Source of the DNA: Bradyrhizobium sp. CSA207
GTDB taxonomy: Bacteria; Pseudomonadota; Alphaproteobacteria; Rhizobiales; Xanthobacteraceae
Direction: 5' to 3'
DNA length: 64,000 nucleotides
Assembly (NCBI RefSeq): GCF_029051685.1
Contig: NZ_JAACFT010000027.1
Location: 1 to 64,000, forward strand
Made by a program: the position numbers and the translations under genes. Below are positions 27,256 to 36,643 of this stretch, one piece after another (positions within the stretch are counted from its first letter, which is position 1; every line of letters begins with the position of its first letter). The notes below the pieces were generated by a model. That model was not told the DNA's origin. It made no database searches and saw only the letters and a list, made by a program, of their open reading frames with translations.

Positions 27256-27308
27256 CTCTTAGGACCTTCTCGTCTCTTAGGACCTTCTCGCCTTAGGACC
27301 TTCTCACG
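27256..27308. repeat. Three tandem copies of a 17-18 base unit before the MBL gene
   Basis: On the plus strand CTCTTAGGACCTTCTCG occurs twice in a row (27256-27273 with one extra T, 27274-27290), then a variant CCTTAGGACCTTCTCACG (27291-27308). On the minus strand each unit contributes GAGAAGGTCCTAAG, and the last lies immediately before the ATG. Copy-number change by slippage would alter the 5' leader. Confidence 0.85.
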
Positions 27309-27466
27309 ACGCGGGGGATGGGCCTTTTTGTTGACTTTCGCAATTGCGTTGTGAGCCGCGGCCGCCGCGTATCGACCTTGGGCGATGTTGACTTTCCACG
27401 GCCCGCTCTGAATACTTCGTGAAAAGCAAAAGCCAGTCACAAAAGACGGTTCAGAGGGAGGATAGG

Positions 27467-28777
27467 ATGCCGACTTCACGCAGGACCCTGCTGAAGACCT
27501 CGGCGGCTGCTGCCGCCGCACTCAGCCTCGATTGGACACGGGCAAAGGCGCAAGCCGAGACATTGCGGATCGGGCTGATCTACGATCTGACCGGTCCGTT
27601 CGCCGCCGGCGGCTCGGTTGCCTCCTCGGTCGGCGCACAGATCGCCATCGACCTCGTCAACGAGAAAGGCGGCATTGGCGGCAAGACCAAGATCGTGCCG
27701 GTTGCGGCCGACTCCCAGAGCAAGCCCGATGTCGCGATCAACGAGGCCGAACGTCTGATCAACCAGGAGAAGATCGATATCCTCAATGGCGTCTATGCGA
27801 GCTCGCACGCCGTGCCGCTCGCCGCCAGGGTGGAGCAGCAGAAGAAGATCCTCTGGATCACGACCGCGGTCTCGACCGCCGTGTTCAAGGACAAGAACCT
27901 GCAATACGTGTTTCGCGCGCAGATCCATTCCGACCAGTACGGCCAAGCCTTTGCAAGCTTCATCAACGAGCATGCGAAAGCCAAGCTCGGCATGGAGCCG
28001 AAGGACGTCAAGGTCGCGCTGATCCACGAGGACGGCCCCTATGGCGTCGGCGTCGCCGCGGCCGACGAGGCCTATGCCAAGCAGGCCGGCATCCAGGTGG
28101 TGCTGCGCGAGGGCTATTCGGCCTCCGCGCCCGATCTCTCGGTGCTCGTAACCAAGCTCAAGCGCGCCAAGGCCGACGTGATCTCGCATGCCGGCTACAA
28201 CCCGGATATCACCCTGTTCCTGCGCCAGGCCCGCGAGAGCGGCCTGCGCTTCAAGATGCTGTTCGGCGCCGGCGCCGGCTACAGCCAGCTCGACAAGCTG
28301 CGCGCGACCTTCGGCCCCGACATCGACAATTTCTGCAATATCGATCCGGTGCCGGCGCAACTGCTCGATCCCGCCAAGCTCGCGCCGGGGATGGGCGACC
28401 TGATCAAGACCATGGTCTCGCGCTACCAGGCCAAGATGGGCGCCACCGACGTGCCGCCGCATTGCTCGATGGGTTTCAACCAGACCTGGGTGCTGCTCAA
28501 CAACGTGCTGCCAGTCGCGAAAGAGAAATACGGCAGCTTCGAGCCCGAGGCCATCCGCAAAGCCGCGCTCGACGTCGATATCCCCGCCGGCGGCACCATT
28601 CAGGGCTACGGCGTCAAGTTCTTCCCGCCGGGCACGCCGCTCTCGGGACAGAACGAACGCTCGACGCCAGTGGTGATGCAGAACGCCGGTGAGCACATCT
28701 CGGTGGTGTGGCCGACCAACATCCGCACGCGGGATCCGGTGTTTCCGCTGCCGAAGGGATCGACTTACGGGGCGTGA
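27467..28777 (+). CDS. Branched-chain-amino-acid-type ABC solute-binding protein
   Basis: A 436-aa periplasmic binding protein (Peripla_BP_6/LivK type). Start ATG 27467 behind GGGAGGATAGG; Tat-like signal SRRTLLKTSAAAAAALS. Typical features are LRIGLIYDLTGPFAAGG, EKGGIGGKTKIVPVAADSQS and VALIHEDGPYGVG. The C-terminus FPLPKGSTYGA closely resembles that of the partial binding protein at 63586 (LPLPKGTTYSNQ). No permease or ATPase genes adjoin, so it is an orphan. Ligand unknown; could be amino acids, amides or aromatic acids. Confidence 0.9.
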   Translation: MPTSRRTLLKTSAAAAAALSLDWTRAKAQAETLRIGLIYDLTGPFAAGGSVASSVGAQIAIDLVNEKGGIGGKTKIVPVAADSQSKPDVAINEAERLINQEKIDILNGVYASSHAVPLAARVEQQKKILWITTAVSTAVFKDKNLQYVFRAQIHSDQYGQAFASFINEHAKAKLGMEPKDVKVALIHEDGPYGVGVAAADEAYAKQAGIQVVLREGYSASAPDLSVLVTKLKRAKADVISHAGYNPDITLFLRQARESGLRFKMLFGAGAGYSQLDKLRATFGPDIDNFCNIDPVPAQLLDPAKLAPGMGDLIKTMVSRYQAKMGATDVPPHCSMGFNQTWVLLNNVLPVAKEKYGSFEPEAIRKAALDVDIPAGGTIQGYGVKFFPPGTPLSGQNERSTPVVMQNAGEHISVVWPTNIRTRDPVFPLPKGSTYGA

Positions 28778-28804
28778 GGCGCATGATTGCGGAGGATGGT
28801 TCTA

Positions 28805-28837
28805 ACCCTCCCCTGGAGGGCCCCTCCAGGGGAGGGT
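28805..28837. repeat. Perfect 15-bp hairpin between convergent genes
   Basis: ACCCTCCCCTGGAGG and its exact complement are separated by GCC. It lies between the ends of the convergent binding-protein and oxidoreductase genes. There is no U-run on either side. It may halt transcription from both sides or simply be a dispersed palindromic repeat. Confidence 0.75.
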
Positions 28838-28851
28838 AAGAGAGCCGCTCT

Positions 28852-30021
28852 CTACAACACCACCCGCCGCCCCTCCTCCGCGGCCCAATAGCCCGCGTAG
28901 TTCACCTTGATCGTCTCGTAGGCCAGCGCGAGGTCCGACAGCGGCTGCCGGCCGGTCACGGTGCATTCCATGAAGTCCTGGATCTCCTGCAGATAGCCGC
29001 GCGTCCATTCCTCCTCGAGACAGACATATTGCCAGCCGGTCTTGCGATCGACCTTTTCGGTGATGTAGACGCCGGCGAGCTTCTCCTCGCTGGTCTGGTA
29101 ACTCATCAGGTGCGTGTTCGGCGTGATGTTGGCGAACAGCGAGCCGCCGGAGGTGTAGGTCTCGATCAGATTGCGGACGCCGCCCATGATCATGTCGCCG
29201 GAGAACACTGTGGCCTTGGTGCCGTCGGAGAACGTTGCGGTCAGCGTGCCCCAGTCCTCGACATCGACCGGATTGGCCTTGATGTAATTGCGCTCCTCAG
29301 GCTTCAGGATAGCGGTGACGTTGCCGACGTCGCAAGTTACGCTGACGACCCGGATCGTCTCGCCGCGTGCCTTGGCCTCGACTTGCTTGAGATAGAGCAC
29401 GGCCGAGAGCGGATGACAGCCCATGCGTATCAGCGAGCCGCCACCGGTCATAGCCCACTGCGCAGCGTGCGCCGCATGCGAACCGGAATGGCTCTCCTCG
29501 CCCTTCATGAACAGGATCTTGTCTTTCGTCGCCTTGATGATCTCCGCGGTCTTGGTCACCGCCGGCGCGTAGATCCAGTCCTCGGCATACATGAAGAGTT
29601 TTCCGGTACGCTCGATCGCGGCACGGGTCGCGTCCATCTCCTCCAACACGCGCTCATACATCAGCGCCTTCGGCACGTGCTTGCCGATCGGCTGCCTGTC
29701 GCCTTCGCGGCCGAAATAGCCGGCAAAAGGCTTCTCGCAGATGACGTGCTTGCCGGCCTGCATGCAGTCTACGATCATCTCGGCGTGAAGATTGGGCGGC
29801 GTGCAGATGTCGACGACGTCAAGCTCGCGGTCGGCGATCGCTTCCGCAAAGCTGCGGTAGACGCACGGGATCTGGTGGCGGCTGGCGAATGCGACGACGT
29901 GGTCGCCGCGCGCGGCGACCGCCGCAACCTCGACATCCACGCCGTAGACGCGCCGGAACGCATACATGTGCAGCTCCGAGACGAAGCCGCAGCCTATGAG
30001 CCCAACCCTGATCCTTGCCAT
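28852..30021 (-). CDS. Gfo/Idh/MocA family oxidoreductase
   Basis: A 389-aa NAD(P)-dependent dehydrogenase. ATG 30021 gives MARIRVGLIGCGFVSELHMY, the nucleotide-binding GxGxxx start. Conserved points are DVVDICTPPNLHAEMI and the EKP motif VICEKPFAGYFG; the catalytic-domain part includes GGGSLIRMGCHPLSAVLYL. Members act on sugars, inositols or related compounds; the substrate cannot be told. Probably a single gene, upstream of an RlpA gene on the same strand. Confidence 0.88.
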   Translation of the reverse strand: MARIRVGLIGCGFVSELHMYAFRRVYGVDVEVAAVAARGDHVVAFASRHQIPCVYRSFAEAIADRELDVVDICTPPNLHAEMIVDCMQAGKHVICEKPFAGYFGREGDRQPIGKHVPKALMYERVLEEMDATRAAIERTGKLFMYAEDWIYAPAVTKTAEIIKATKDKILFMKGEESHSGSHAAHAAQWAMTGGGSLIRMGCHPLSAVLYLKQVEAKARGETIRVVSVTCDVGNVTAILKPEERNYIKANPVDVEDWGTLTATFSDGTKATVFSGDMIMGGVRNLIETYTSGGSLFANITPNTHLMSYQTSEEKLAGVYITEKVDRKTGWQYVCLEEEWTRGYLQEIQDFMECTVTGRQPLSDLALAYETIKVNYAGYWAAEEGRRVVL

Positions 30022-30066
30022 AGCGCCCCTCACCTTGCTTGGCGGCACTATAACGCGATCGCGGGC

Positions 30067-30378
30067 CTATTCCACCGAGACGCGGACCACGCCGGCGCTC
30101 ATCATGCCGAGCGCGCGAGCGGCGGGGACGGAGAGATCGACGATACGGCCGCGAATGAAGGGGCCGCGATCATTGACGCGGCATTGGATCGAGCGGCTGC
30201 CATAGGACACCCTCAGCACGCTGCCGAAGGGCCGCGTCCGGTGCGCGCAGGTCAACTCGCCTTTGCCGGCTTTGCCGTAGCCGTAGAATGAGGCGAGTCC
30301 GCTCTCGGCGTGTGCAACGGTAGCAGCAGAAAACGAAAAAGTGGCAAGGCAAGAGAATAGCGTCGTCTGCGCTCGCAC
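30067..30378 (-). CDS. RlpA-like double-psi beta-barrel protein
   Basis: A 103-aa secreted protein. I start at GTG 30378, seven bases after GGAG, giving a signal VRAQTTLFSCLATFSFSAAT. The barrel motifs are GLASFYGYGKAGKGELTCAH, TRPFGSVLRVSY and RVNDRGPFIRGRIVDLS, ending in AARALGMM. RlpA proteins bind or cut denuded peptidoglycan at the septum. It lacks the SPOR domain of full RlpA and is a minimal version. A second, longer RlpA gene is at 47671. Confidence 0.83.
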   Translation of the reverse strand: MRAQTTLFSCLATFSFSAATVAHAESGLASFYGYGKAGKGELTCAHRTRPFGSVLRVSYGSRSIQCRVNDRGPFIRGRIVDLSVPAARALGMMSAGVVRVSVE

Positions 30379-30481
30379 GGCATCGCTCCGGGTTGGCCCT
30401 GCCCGGGGCGCAAACGCTCGTTGGTTCCCCTGGGTTCCCAAACCACTGCCGGGCGGCGCCCGGCAGTGCCATCACACATTG

Positions 30482-31327
30482 TTACTGTTTGTGAAAAACC
30501 AGCGTGCGGACCTCGATGCTTTCCCGCGGCGCCGCATCTGCCGGCGTGGTCGGGTCGACGAAAGCTGTGTGCGGCCCGAAGCGGGTGCGGCCGTCGGTTG
30601 CGGAATCATAGCACTTGAGGAGCAGCGCCTCGTCCGGCGTCATCTCGGGAAAATAGAACCAGCGATGGTTCGGATTGTATTTCACCGAGTATGTCTCGCC
30701 GCGGCGATTGGGATAGATCAGGTCGGAGGCGATAAGATCATCCGGCGCGACTGTGCTGCCGTCGGCCACGGCAAGCGGAGAATCGCGCAAGGGCCCGCGG
30801 ATCGGCCGCCACAGATTGATCACCTGAACGCGGCCCTTGAGCAGCTCGTCGGCTTCGTCAGGCAGATGCTCGCGGACACGGTTGGCGCCGGAGGTCGCGG
30901 TCTGGTCGACATGGACGCGCGTCGCAGGCTGGCGCGGGCCGCCGCCGCGAATGTCGGCCGCGCCCTCGACGCGCCGGCGCACGGTGTGATCGAAGATGAA
31001 GACCCGGTCCGCCTTCAGCGTCGCACGCAGGAAGGCCTCCACGGCGGGATAGTAGATCGCCCTCACCTCGTCATCGTTGTAGAAGTCCTTGACCTGGTTC
31101 GGATGGCGCACCAGCGCAAAGCCCTGGCGATCGAGCGAGAAGCTGTTCGCGATCAGCCGCGCATCAAAAATCGGAACCTGGTGCGGCTCCGGCAACGATG
31201 TGCTCTTCGGCTCGCCCGGCGGCGGATCGAAGGCGTAAGTGCGCGGCTTGCCTGAGGTCGGTGCAAGGTAGTTGAGTTCGGCAGTGACGAAGGGAAGCGA
31301 TTCGATTTTTGTTTCTTGCAGGCCCAT
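30482..31327 (-). CDS. CmcJ/NvfI family oxidoreductase-like protein
   Basis: A 281-aa cytosolic protein starting MGLQETKIESLP. It carries the conserved blocks of the CmcJ/NvfI (GA4-desaturase-like) family: IFDHTVRRR, TRVHVDQT, VQVINLWRPIRGPLRDSPLA, and FGPHTAFVDP. The HxD and distal H would form a non-haem iron site. Substrates in bacteria are unknown; fungal members act in secondary metabolism. Stand-alone gene, with a 530-base gene-free region upstream. Confidence 0.8.
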   Translation of the reverse strand: MGLQETKIESLPFVTAELNYLAPTSGKPRTYAFDPPPGEPKSTSLPEPHQVPIFDARLIANSFSLDRQGFALVRHPNQVKDFYNDDEVRAIYYPAVEAFLRATLKADRVFIFDHTVRRRVEGAADIRGGGPRQPATRVHVDQTATSGANRVREHLPDEADELLKGRVQVINLWRPIRGPLRDSPLAVADGSTVAPDDLIASDLIYPNRRGETYSVKYNPNHRWFYFPEMTPDEALLLKCYDSATDGRTRFGPHTAFVDPTTPADAAPRESIEVRTLVFHKQ

Positions 31328-31863
31328 GGCCGGTCTCCCGATGTGGTCGTCTGCTTGATTTTTGACGGGATGCAGCGCGGCGCAAGGCAGGTAGCGCAAA
31401 TAGCAATGTGAGTGTCGTCGGGCGCGGGAAATGCAGAAGGAACGTTTTGAGGATCGACCTGCGCATGCTGCTCTCCTTCTCCCCTTGTGGGAGAAGGTGG
31501 CGCGGAGCGCCGGATGAGGGGTCTCTATCAACGAACTCGATTGTGAGAGATGAGCACGCGGATAGAGACCCCTCACCTGTCACTGGGTCTCCGCTTGTCG
31601 TCCCGGACGGCGTCGGCAGTTGCAGCCTTAAGGAAAAGATCAGGACAACATAACAAGCTCATAAAGACTCACGGAACGCCGTCGCTCTAGGATCGAAGCC
31701 GTGATTTCGCCGGTAACGAGATGCCTTATCCCACGGCGCGTTCAGGCAACCGGGGCGTGCTCTCCGGTTGCCGATCCTGACTGGACGGGTTTACAGTGGA
31801 ACCCGCCCTGCGGCCGTCGACGCTTGCAATGGGAAGGCGACCTTCGGGCTGGAGATCAGCGCC
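31328..31863. other. Gene-free interval with a palindromic repeat
   Basis: Between the divergent CmcJ-like and catalase-like genes I see no coding frame. It contains the palindromic repeat element described at 31475-31575 and a CACGG-rich stretch near 31670. Promoters of both flanking genes should lie here, but none could be assigned. Confidence 0.5.
31475..31575. repeat. Compound palindromic repeat
   Basis: A 9-bp hairpin CCTTCTCCC / GGGAGAAGG (31475-31497) is followed by a long inverted pair, TGAGGGGTCTCTATC at 31515-31529 and its exact complement at 31561-31575. The layout, a short hairpin plus TGAGGGG arms, is that of dispersed rhizobial palindromes and is related in style to the element at 22171. 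Confidence 0.8.
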
Positions 31864-32958
31864 ATGTCAGCCGGTCAGTATCTTCGCTATGATCCGTCCG
31901 TCGAACAAATCCGGCCGGAGGAGGCGGAGGCGGTCGAGGCGATCGTTGCCTCGATCGCCCGGACCAGCGCCTCGACCTTCCACAAGGACGGACATGGGAC
32001 CCGCCAGCAGCACGCCAAGGGCGTCGGTTATCTCCGAGGTGAGCTGATCGTCTACGACGACCTGCCGAACCATCTGAGCCAGGGTCTGTTCAAAAAGGCC
32101 AGCCGCTACCCGATCATCGTCCGCCTCTCCACCGCATTCAACCGAAGCGATCGCGTCCGTTCACCCCGGGGATTCGCCATCAAGGTCTTGGGCGTGACTG
32201 GTCCGCGAGCGCTCGACGACGACACCTCGACGAACCAGGATCTTCTGCTCGTCAATCACAAAAGTTACTTCGCCGATGCGATGGCGTATCGGGATGCACA
32301 GCGCAATGTCGAACGCGGCCTGGTCCTGCCGGATCTCGTATTCGAATCCGTAGGCTTTGTCTCGCGCATCCTGGTCGCTGCGTCGGACAGAACAGGTATT
32401 CCGATCCCGATAGTCCTGAAGGCACTCGGTGATGCCGGCAGCAACATTCTCGGAGAGACCTTTCATACCGAGGGAGCGCTCCGCTTTGGCGATTATATCG
32501 CAAGGCTTCGTATAGTGCCGCTGTCGGACTCGGTCCGTCGGCTCACCAGCCAGCCCTGCCACGACGGCGATGATGTCGTGCTCAAATCCGTCGTTGCCTT
32601 CTTCAAGGAGAATTCGGCCGAGTACGAACTATGTGCCCAGCTCTGCACCGACGTGAAACGCACGCCGATCGAGAATGCCTCGATCGACTGGCCCGAGGAC
32701 GTCGCGCCGCCGGAGGCGCTGGGCAAAATCGTGCTTCCGCGCCAAACGGCCGACAGTCCCCCGCGCCGTGCCTATGCCGACGAGGTGCTGTCGTTCGATC
32801 CATGGCGCTGTCTAGCGGCGCATCAGCCGCTCGGCTCGATCATGCGGGTGCGCAGGGACGCCTACCGGGCCTCTCGCACGCTTCGGCAGCAACAGAACCA
32901 AAACAGAGCCATTCGGCCGCCCGAAGAGCCGCAACAGATCGAGGATTTTCCCGATTGA
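31864..32958 (+). CDS. Catalase-family (haem) protein
   Basis: A 364-aa protein; ATG 31864 gives MSAGQYLRYDPSVEQ. It shows the catalase-related core: QQHAKGVGYLRGELIVYDDL (with the distal His), YPIIVRLSTAFNRSDR, SPRGFAIKVLGV and TNQDLLLVNHKSYFADA. It is shorter than true monofunctional catalases (about 480-750 aa) and belongs with the catalase-like/SrpA-type group, which may act as peroxidases. Its end is seven bases from the convergent regulator gene. Confidence 0.8.
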   Translation: MSAGQYLRYDPSVEQIRPEEAEAVEAIVASIARTSASTFHKDGHGTRQQHAKGVGYLRGELIVYDDLPNHLSQGLFKKASRYPIIVRLSTAFNRSDRVRSPRGFAIKVLGVTGPRALDDDTSTNQDLLLVNHKSYFADAMAYRDAQRNVERGLVLPDLVFESVGFVSRILVAASDRTGIPIPIVLKALGDAGSNILGETFHTEGALRFGDYIARLRIVPLSDSVRRLTSQPCHDGDDVVLKSVVAFFKENSAEYELCAQLCTDVKRTPIENASIDWPEDVAPPEALGKIVLPRQTADSPPRRAYADEVLSFDPWRCLAAHQPLGSIMRVRRDAYRASRTLRQQQNQNRAIRPPEEPQQIEDFPD

Positions 32959-32964
32959 GCCCGA

Positions 32965-35900
32965 TCACGTTCGTCCCGTGATTTCATTCCCGATGTCCCG
33001 GCCCGCGTTGAAGAAGAACGCCGACCGCAGCGGATCTCCGGGATCGAGCGACTCCTCCAGCGAAGTAACCATCTGGCGGGAGCGGCCCCGCCACCTGGCA
33101 GCCTTTTGCGCGTGTCCGCGGCTCTCATGAAATGCCGCGGCTTCGCGGTAAACCCGCCAGGCAGCTTGCGGCAGCCTGGCGTGACGCACGATCGAAATGG
33201 CTGCCGACAGGTGGTCGCGGGCCGCTTGGATCTCGTGCTTCAGCATCGCAATTCTTGCCATCACCTCGTGGCACAGCGCGAGAAACGGCCAGTCGGGCGC
33301 GGCGCTTGTCACCTTGTAAAACTGGTTGGCCGCGCTATGGGCGCGATCGAGATCGCCGATCGCTATCCAGTAGTCACAGCAAGTCAGCAGATAGTGGGGG
33401 ATGACCAGCGACTCCATCGGTACGTGGTCGACCTCCATTCGTCGTTCCATCGCATCGAGATGCTGCCGCGCCGCAGGCAGGTTGCCCATCCTGACATAGG
33501 CTCGCGCCAACAGGTTCCTGCCGACGAAGAAGGTAAACGGATTAGCCTCGATCATCGGGCCGAGCGCATCCTCGGCGCGCCGCGCCGCGGTCCCGTATTC
33601 CTCGGCTTCGGAATACAACCAGCCGATCGTAAGGTGACACAGCGAGACGGCCTGCGGATTTGCATTCCGCTCCGAGATAGTCAACGCGGAAACGACGTTC
33701 CTTTGCGCCCGCCCCCATTCGCCGAGATAGATCTGGGCAAACGCCTCGACCGCTTCGTAGAGCACGAACAGATAGACGTCGCCGACCAGCCGGGCGAGCT
33801 CCTTTCCCCTGGTGGTGGCGTCACAGCAGGCTGGGTAATTCGCGCGCAAAAATTCCAGCACCATTTCCATGGAGCAGCGCCGCAGCCGCATGCTCAGGTC
33901 CTGCGATTCCGTGATCAGCCCTGACGCCTGCTCGGCAAGCTCCGCATTGTCGCGGTCCCAGCCGCGTAGCATCAGCTTTAAATTGGCGAGATTCCCCTGC
34001 ACCAGGGCGCTGAACGCGGAATCGTCGATTGCAAGGCTCTTCGCGAGGGCCTGTTCCGCGAACGGCAAGCTCTGGCGTCGATCGACGTAAAGGCAGAACC
34101 GGCTGAGGTCGACCAGTGCGTTCACCTCTTCGCGCACGAGGCCGTTCTCCGCCGCATGTACGACGACTGCGCCGAGATCCTGCAGCGAATTCAGGAAATC
34201 TCCACTGGCCCGCCAGGCCCAGGCGCGCTGGAGTAGCAGCTTCAGACGTGTTGCCACCCGAAGTTCCGGCGGCAAATGCGACACCAGCTGCAAGGCTCGG
34301 GACAGGTAGTTCGCGGCTTCGCGCGTGCTGAACCGCCGCGCCGAACCCTCGGCGGCTGCGCAGAGGTAGTGCATCGCCTTCGCAAAATCCCGCCCCAGCT
34401 CGAAGTGGCGCGCGAGCACCGCGGCGATCTCCGGCGCCTGCGGCCCATATCCATGTTCAAGAGCCGCCCCAAGACAGGCATGGGTTTTGGTGCGGCGCGC
34501 AGGCGCAAGTCGCTGATAGAGGGTCTCCTGGTAGAGCGCGTGCTGGAACGCATAGCGCCCGGAGACGTCTCCGCTCGGCCACTCGGCGACGCCAGCGACA
34601 ACGATGACGCGCCCGGTTCGTGCGAGGTCCTCGCAGATTTGCTCGACCTCCAGCACGGGGTGGCCCAGTGCGCCAGCAACGTGAAGCGCCGAAAATTCCG
34701 CACCCGCCGCGCTTGCGACCTCGAGCACATTGCGCTCATTCGCTCTCAGGTGATCGATCTGCTGAGTGATCATGCTTTCCAGATCACGCGGCATACTGTC
34801 ATGCGAGGTGGCCTCCTCGCGGATCAGCCGCCAGCCCGCATCGTCCTCGACAAGCGCGCCTTGCGCCACGAGATGATCGACGAGCGACGTCACGAACAAC
34901 GGCTGTCCACCGGTCCGCGCGAAGATGCGCTCGACCATTTCCTCGGCAAAATCGGCGGAGTTGAAGCGCAGGGCAAGGTAGCGCTCGACGTCGTTGCCGG
35001 CAAGCCGATCGAGCGCGAGCTCGGTGGCGTATCCGTGAATTCGCAAATCCTGGTGGACGGCACGGACAGGATGTCCGCCGACGGCGACTTCCATCGGCCG
35101 ATACGTGGCCAAGACGAGAATTGCCGCCTTCCGGTCTCGGCGCGCAAGTCGCGAGAGCACATCCACGGTGGCAAAGTCGCTCCAATGAAGGTCTTCCAGT
35201 ATGATCACCCACGGTCGCTTGACGGCGAGATTTTCCATGAGATCGGCAAATTCACGCAGCATGCGCTCCCGAGTCGCGCCAAAGACTTCATGCTGGAATG
35301 CGACCCGCTCCGCTTCGCCGAGAAAGCCGGGCATTTGCGCCAGCCAGGTCGGCGCGTGCTCGCGTATGGACGCAAGCAGCGATGCTCCATCGCTGCGGCG
35401 GCAGCACTCGTTCATTCCTTCGATCAGCGGAAGAAAGGCCTCATGGGTGCCGAACAATTCGTTGCAGCCACAGCGCAGCACGCCCAGCCCCTTCCGGTCC
35501 ATCCTGTCGAGTGTCATCTGCAGGAGGGTTGTCTTGCCGATTCCGGCCTCTCCGGTGATGAAGACGATCTGACGCTGTCCAGTCCGGGCAAGTTGCAACG
35601 CCTTGTCCAGGATATCGAGTGCCGCAGCACGCCCCACCCACCATTGTCTGCGCTGATCGACAACCTGCTCCGCGGCGGGCGCCTCTTCCTCGACGGGCTG
35701 TTCGGCCGACGGCAACTCGGCGGTGGTGACCGACGCAATGAAGCGATATCCGCGCCGCGTGACGGTCTCGATATAGCTGGGGGCCTGTCTGTCGTCACCG
35801 AGCGCCGAACGCAGCGCGTTCATGGCGACCGCTAGGCTCGACTCGCTGACATGCAGATCAAACCAGACCGCGTCGAGCAGCTCTTCCTTTGTGACTAGCT

Positions 35901-36036
35901 CGCCCGGGCGGCCGACCAGACAGCAGAGGACCTCGAACGGCTTCGGAGCAAGCGCGATCCGCTCCCCTCCTCGCCACAACAGCGCGTTGGCCCGATCGAG
36001 GCGAAATTCACCAAAGGCAAGTGCGCCTGTACGCAC
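32965..36036 (-). CDS. Large winged-helix regulator with AAA-type ATPase and TPR-like repeats
   Basis: A regulator of about 1,023 aa. I prefer GTG 36036, eight bases after GGAGG; another GTG at 36114 would add 26 unconserved residues. Order: OmpR/CadC-type winged helix (LAFGEFRLDRANALLWRGGE, then YIETVTRRGYRFIA), a P-loop ATPase with Walker A ITGEAGIGKTTLL and Walker B VIILEDLHWSD, then a long helical TPR-type region to the end. Such proteins gate DNA binding by ATP and ligand sensing. Divergent from two tiny membrane proteins, which are possible targets. Confidence 0.85.
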   Translation of the reverse strand: MRTGALAFGEFRLDRANALLWRGGERIALAPKPFEVLCCLVGRPGELVTKEELLDAVWFDLHVSESSLAVAMNALRSALGDDRQAPSYIETVTRRGYRFIASVTTAELPSAEQPVEEEAPAAEQVVDQRRQWWVGRAAALDILDKALQLARTGQRQIVFITGEAGIGKTTLLQMTLDRMDRKGLGVLRCGCNELFGTHEAFLPLIEGMNECCRRSDGASLLASIREHAPTWLAQMPGFLGEAERVAFQHEVFGATRERMLREFADLMENLAVKRPWVIILEDLHWSDFATVDVLSRLARRDRKAAILVLATYRPMEVAVGGHPVRAVHQDLRIHGYATELALDRLAGNDVERYLALRFNSADFAEEMVERIFARTGGQPLFVTSLVDHLVAQGALVEDDAGWRLIREEATSHDSMPRDLESMITQQIDHLRANERNVLEVASAAGAEFSALHVAGALGHPVLEVEQICEDLARTGRVIVVAGVAEWPSGDVSGRYAFQHALYQETLYQRLAPARRTKTHACLGAALEHGYGPQAPEIAAVLARHFELGRDFAKAMHYLCAAAEGSARRFSTREAANYLSRALQLVSHLPPELRVATRLKLLLQRAWAWRASGDFLNSLQDLGAVVVHAAENGLVREEVNALVDLSRFCLYVDRRQSLPFAEQALAKSLAIDDSAFSALVQGNLANLKLMLRGWDRDNAELAEQASGLITESQDLSMRLRRCSMEMVLEFLRANYPACCDATTRGKELARLVGDVYLFVLYEAVEAFAQIYLGEWGRAQRNVVSALTISERNANPQAVSLCHLTIGWLYSEAEEYGTAARRAEDALGPMIEANPFTFFVGRNLLARAYVRMGNLPAARQHLDAMERRMEVDHVPMESLVIPHYLLTCCDYWIAIGDLDRAHSAANQFYKVTSAAPDWPFLALCHEVMARIAMLKHEIQAARDHLSAAISIVRHARLPQAAWRVYREAAAFHESRGHAQKAARWRGRSRQMVTSLEESLDPGDPLRSAFFFNAGRDIGNEITGRT

Positions 36037-36239
36037 GGCTCCAACCTCCGGATGCCCTCCGATCTTAATGGAAAGCTCAGCCAAATGTAAGGACACGCTA
36101 AAGACCTGCGCCACGCGCCGGCACTAGCATCGCGCGTGTTCATTTCCAGAGACGCCAGCAAGGCCTCGAACAACCTTTCATCACGCTGTCATTTCAGTCG
36201 GCGGGCAGTTGATGCCCGAATTTGGGCAAGGAGTTCGCC

Positions 36240-36419
36240 ATGAGCATTTTGAAGCACCCGGCGATCGCGCCACTCGCTTTTGTCGTTCGCCGTTACGATG
36301 TCAGGATCATATTGAGCATCACTATCCTCAGTCGCATTTTTCTCATCGCCGTCTATCTCGCGTGGAGCGGCCCGAGCTTGTCCGAGGTCGACCTCGCTAC
36401 CGCCATGGCGCTGCCATGA
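36240..36419 (+). CDS. Small membrane protein (59 aa)
   Basis: It starts at ATG 36240 seven bases after AAGGAG. One strong membrane helix (IILSITILSRIFLIAVYLAW) sits in the middle, with a short soluble N-terminus. Its TGA overlaps the next ATG (ATGA), so the two are translationally coupled. No homologue recognised. Confidence 0.65.
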   Translation: MSILKHPAIAPLAFVVRRYDVRIILSITILSRIFLIAVYLAWSGPSLSEVDLATAMALP

Positions 36420-36619
36420 GCTCGGGGCCGCTCGAATGGTGCATCGAGATCGCGATCATTGCGGCGATTTGCGCCGGGATTTTCGTCGGCGCGCACACCC
36501 GCATCACCGCGTCGGACCAGGGATCACGCCACACGCCTGCCGACCGGGCAGCCTGCTTTCAGCGGTCTGCGAGCGACACCGGCATGAGAGCGATCCCGCG
36601 AGGCAGGCACATCGCTTGA
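36416..36619 (+). CDS. Second small membrane protein, coupled to the first
   Basis: A 67-aa frame starting MSSGPLEWCIEIAIIAAICA at the ATGA overlap. One N-terminal membrane helix is followed by a soluble basic tail. The coupling to the preceding gene is the main evidence that it is real. Function unknown; perhaps a two-component membrane microprotein pair under the divergent regulator. Confidence 0.5.
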   Translation: MSSGPLEWCIEIAIIAAICAGIFVGAHTRITASDQGSRHTPADRAACFQRSASDTGMRAIPRGRHIA

Positions 36620-36643
36620 TCCGAGTGCCCTCGCCGTCTGCGA

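Noticed and set aside
27256..27308. CRISPR-like array
   Set aside because: The three units abut without spacers of equal length, and no cas gene is present.
28805..28837. Rho-independent terminator
   Set aside because: The hairpin is perfect but no U-run follows on either strand; listed as a repeat instead.
31800..31830. EcfG-type promoter before the catalase-like gene
   Set aside because: GGAAC is present but no CGTT at 16-17 bases.
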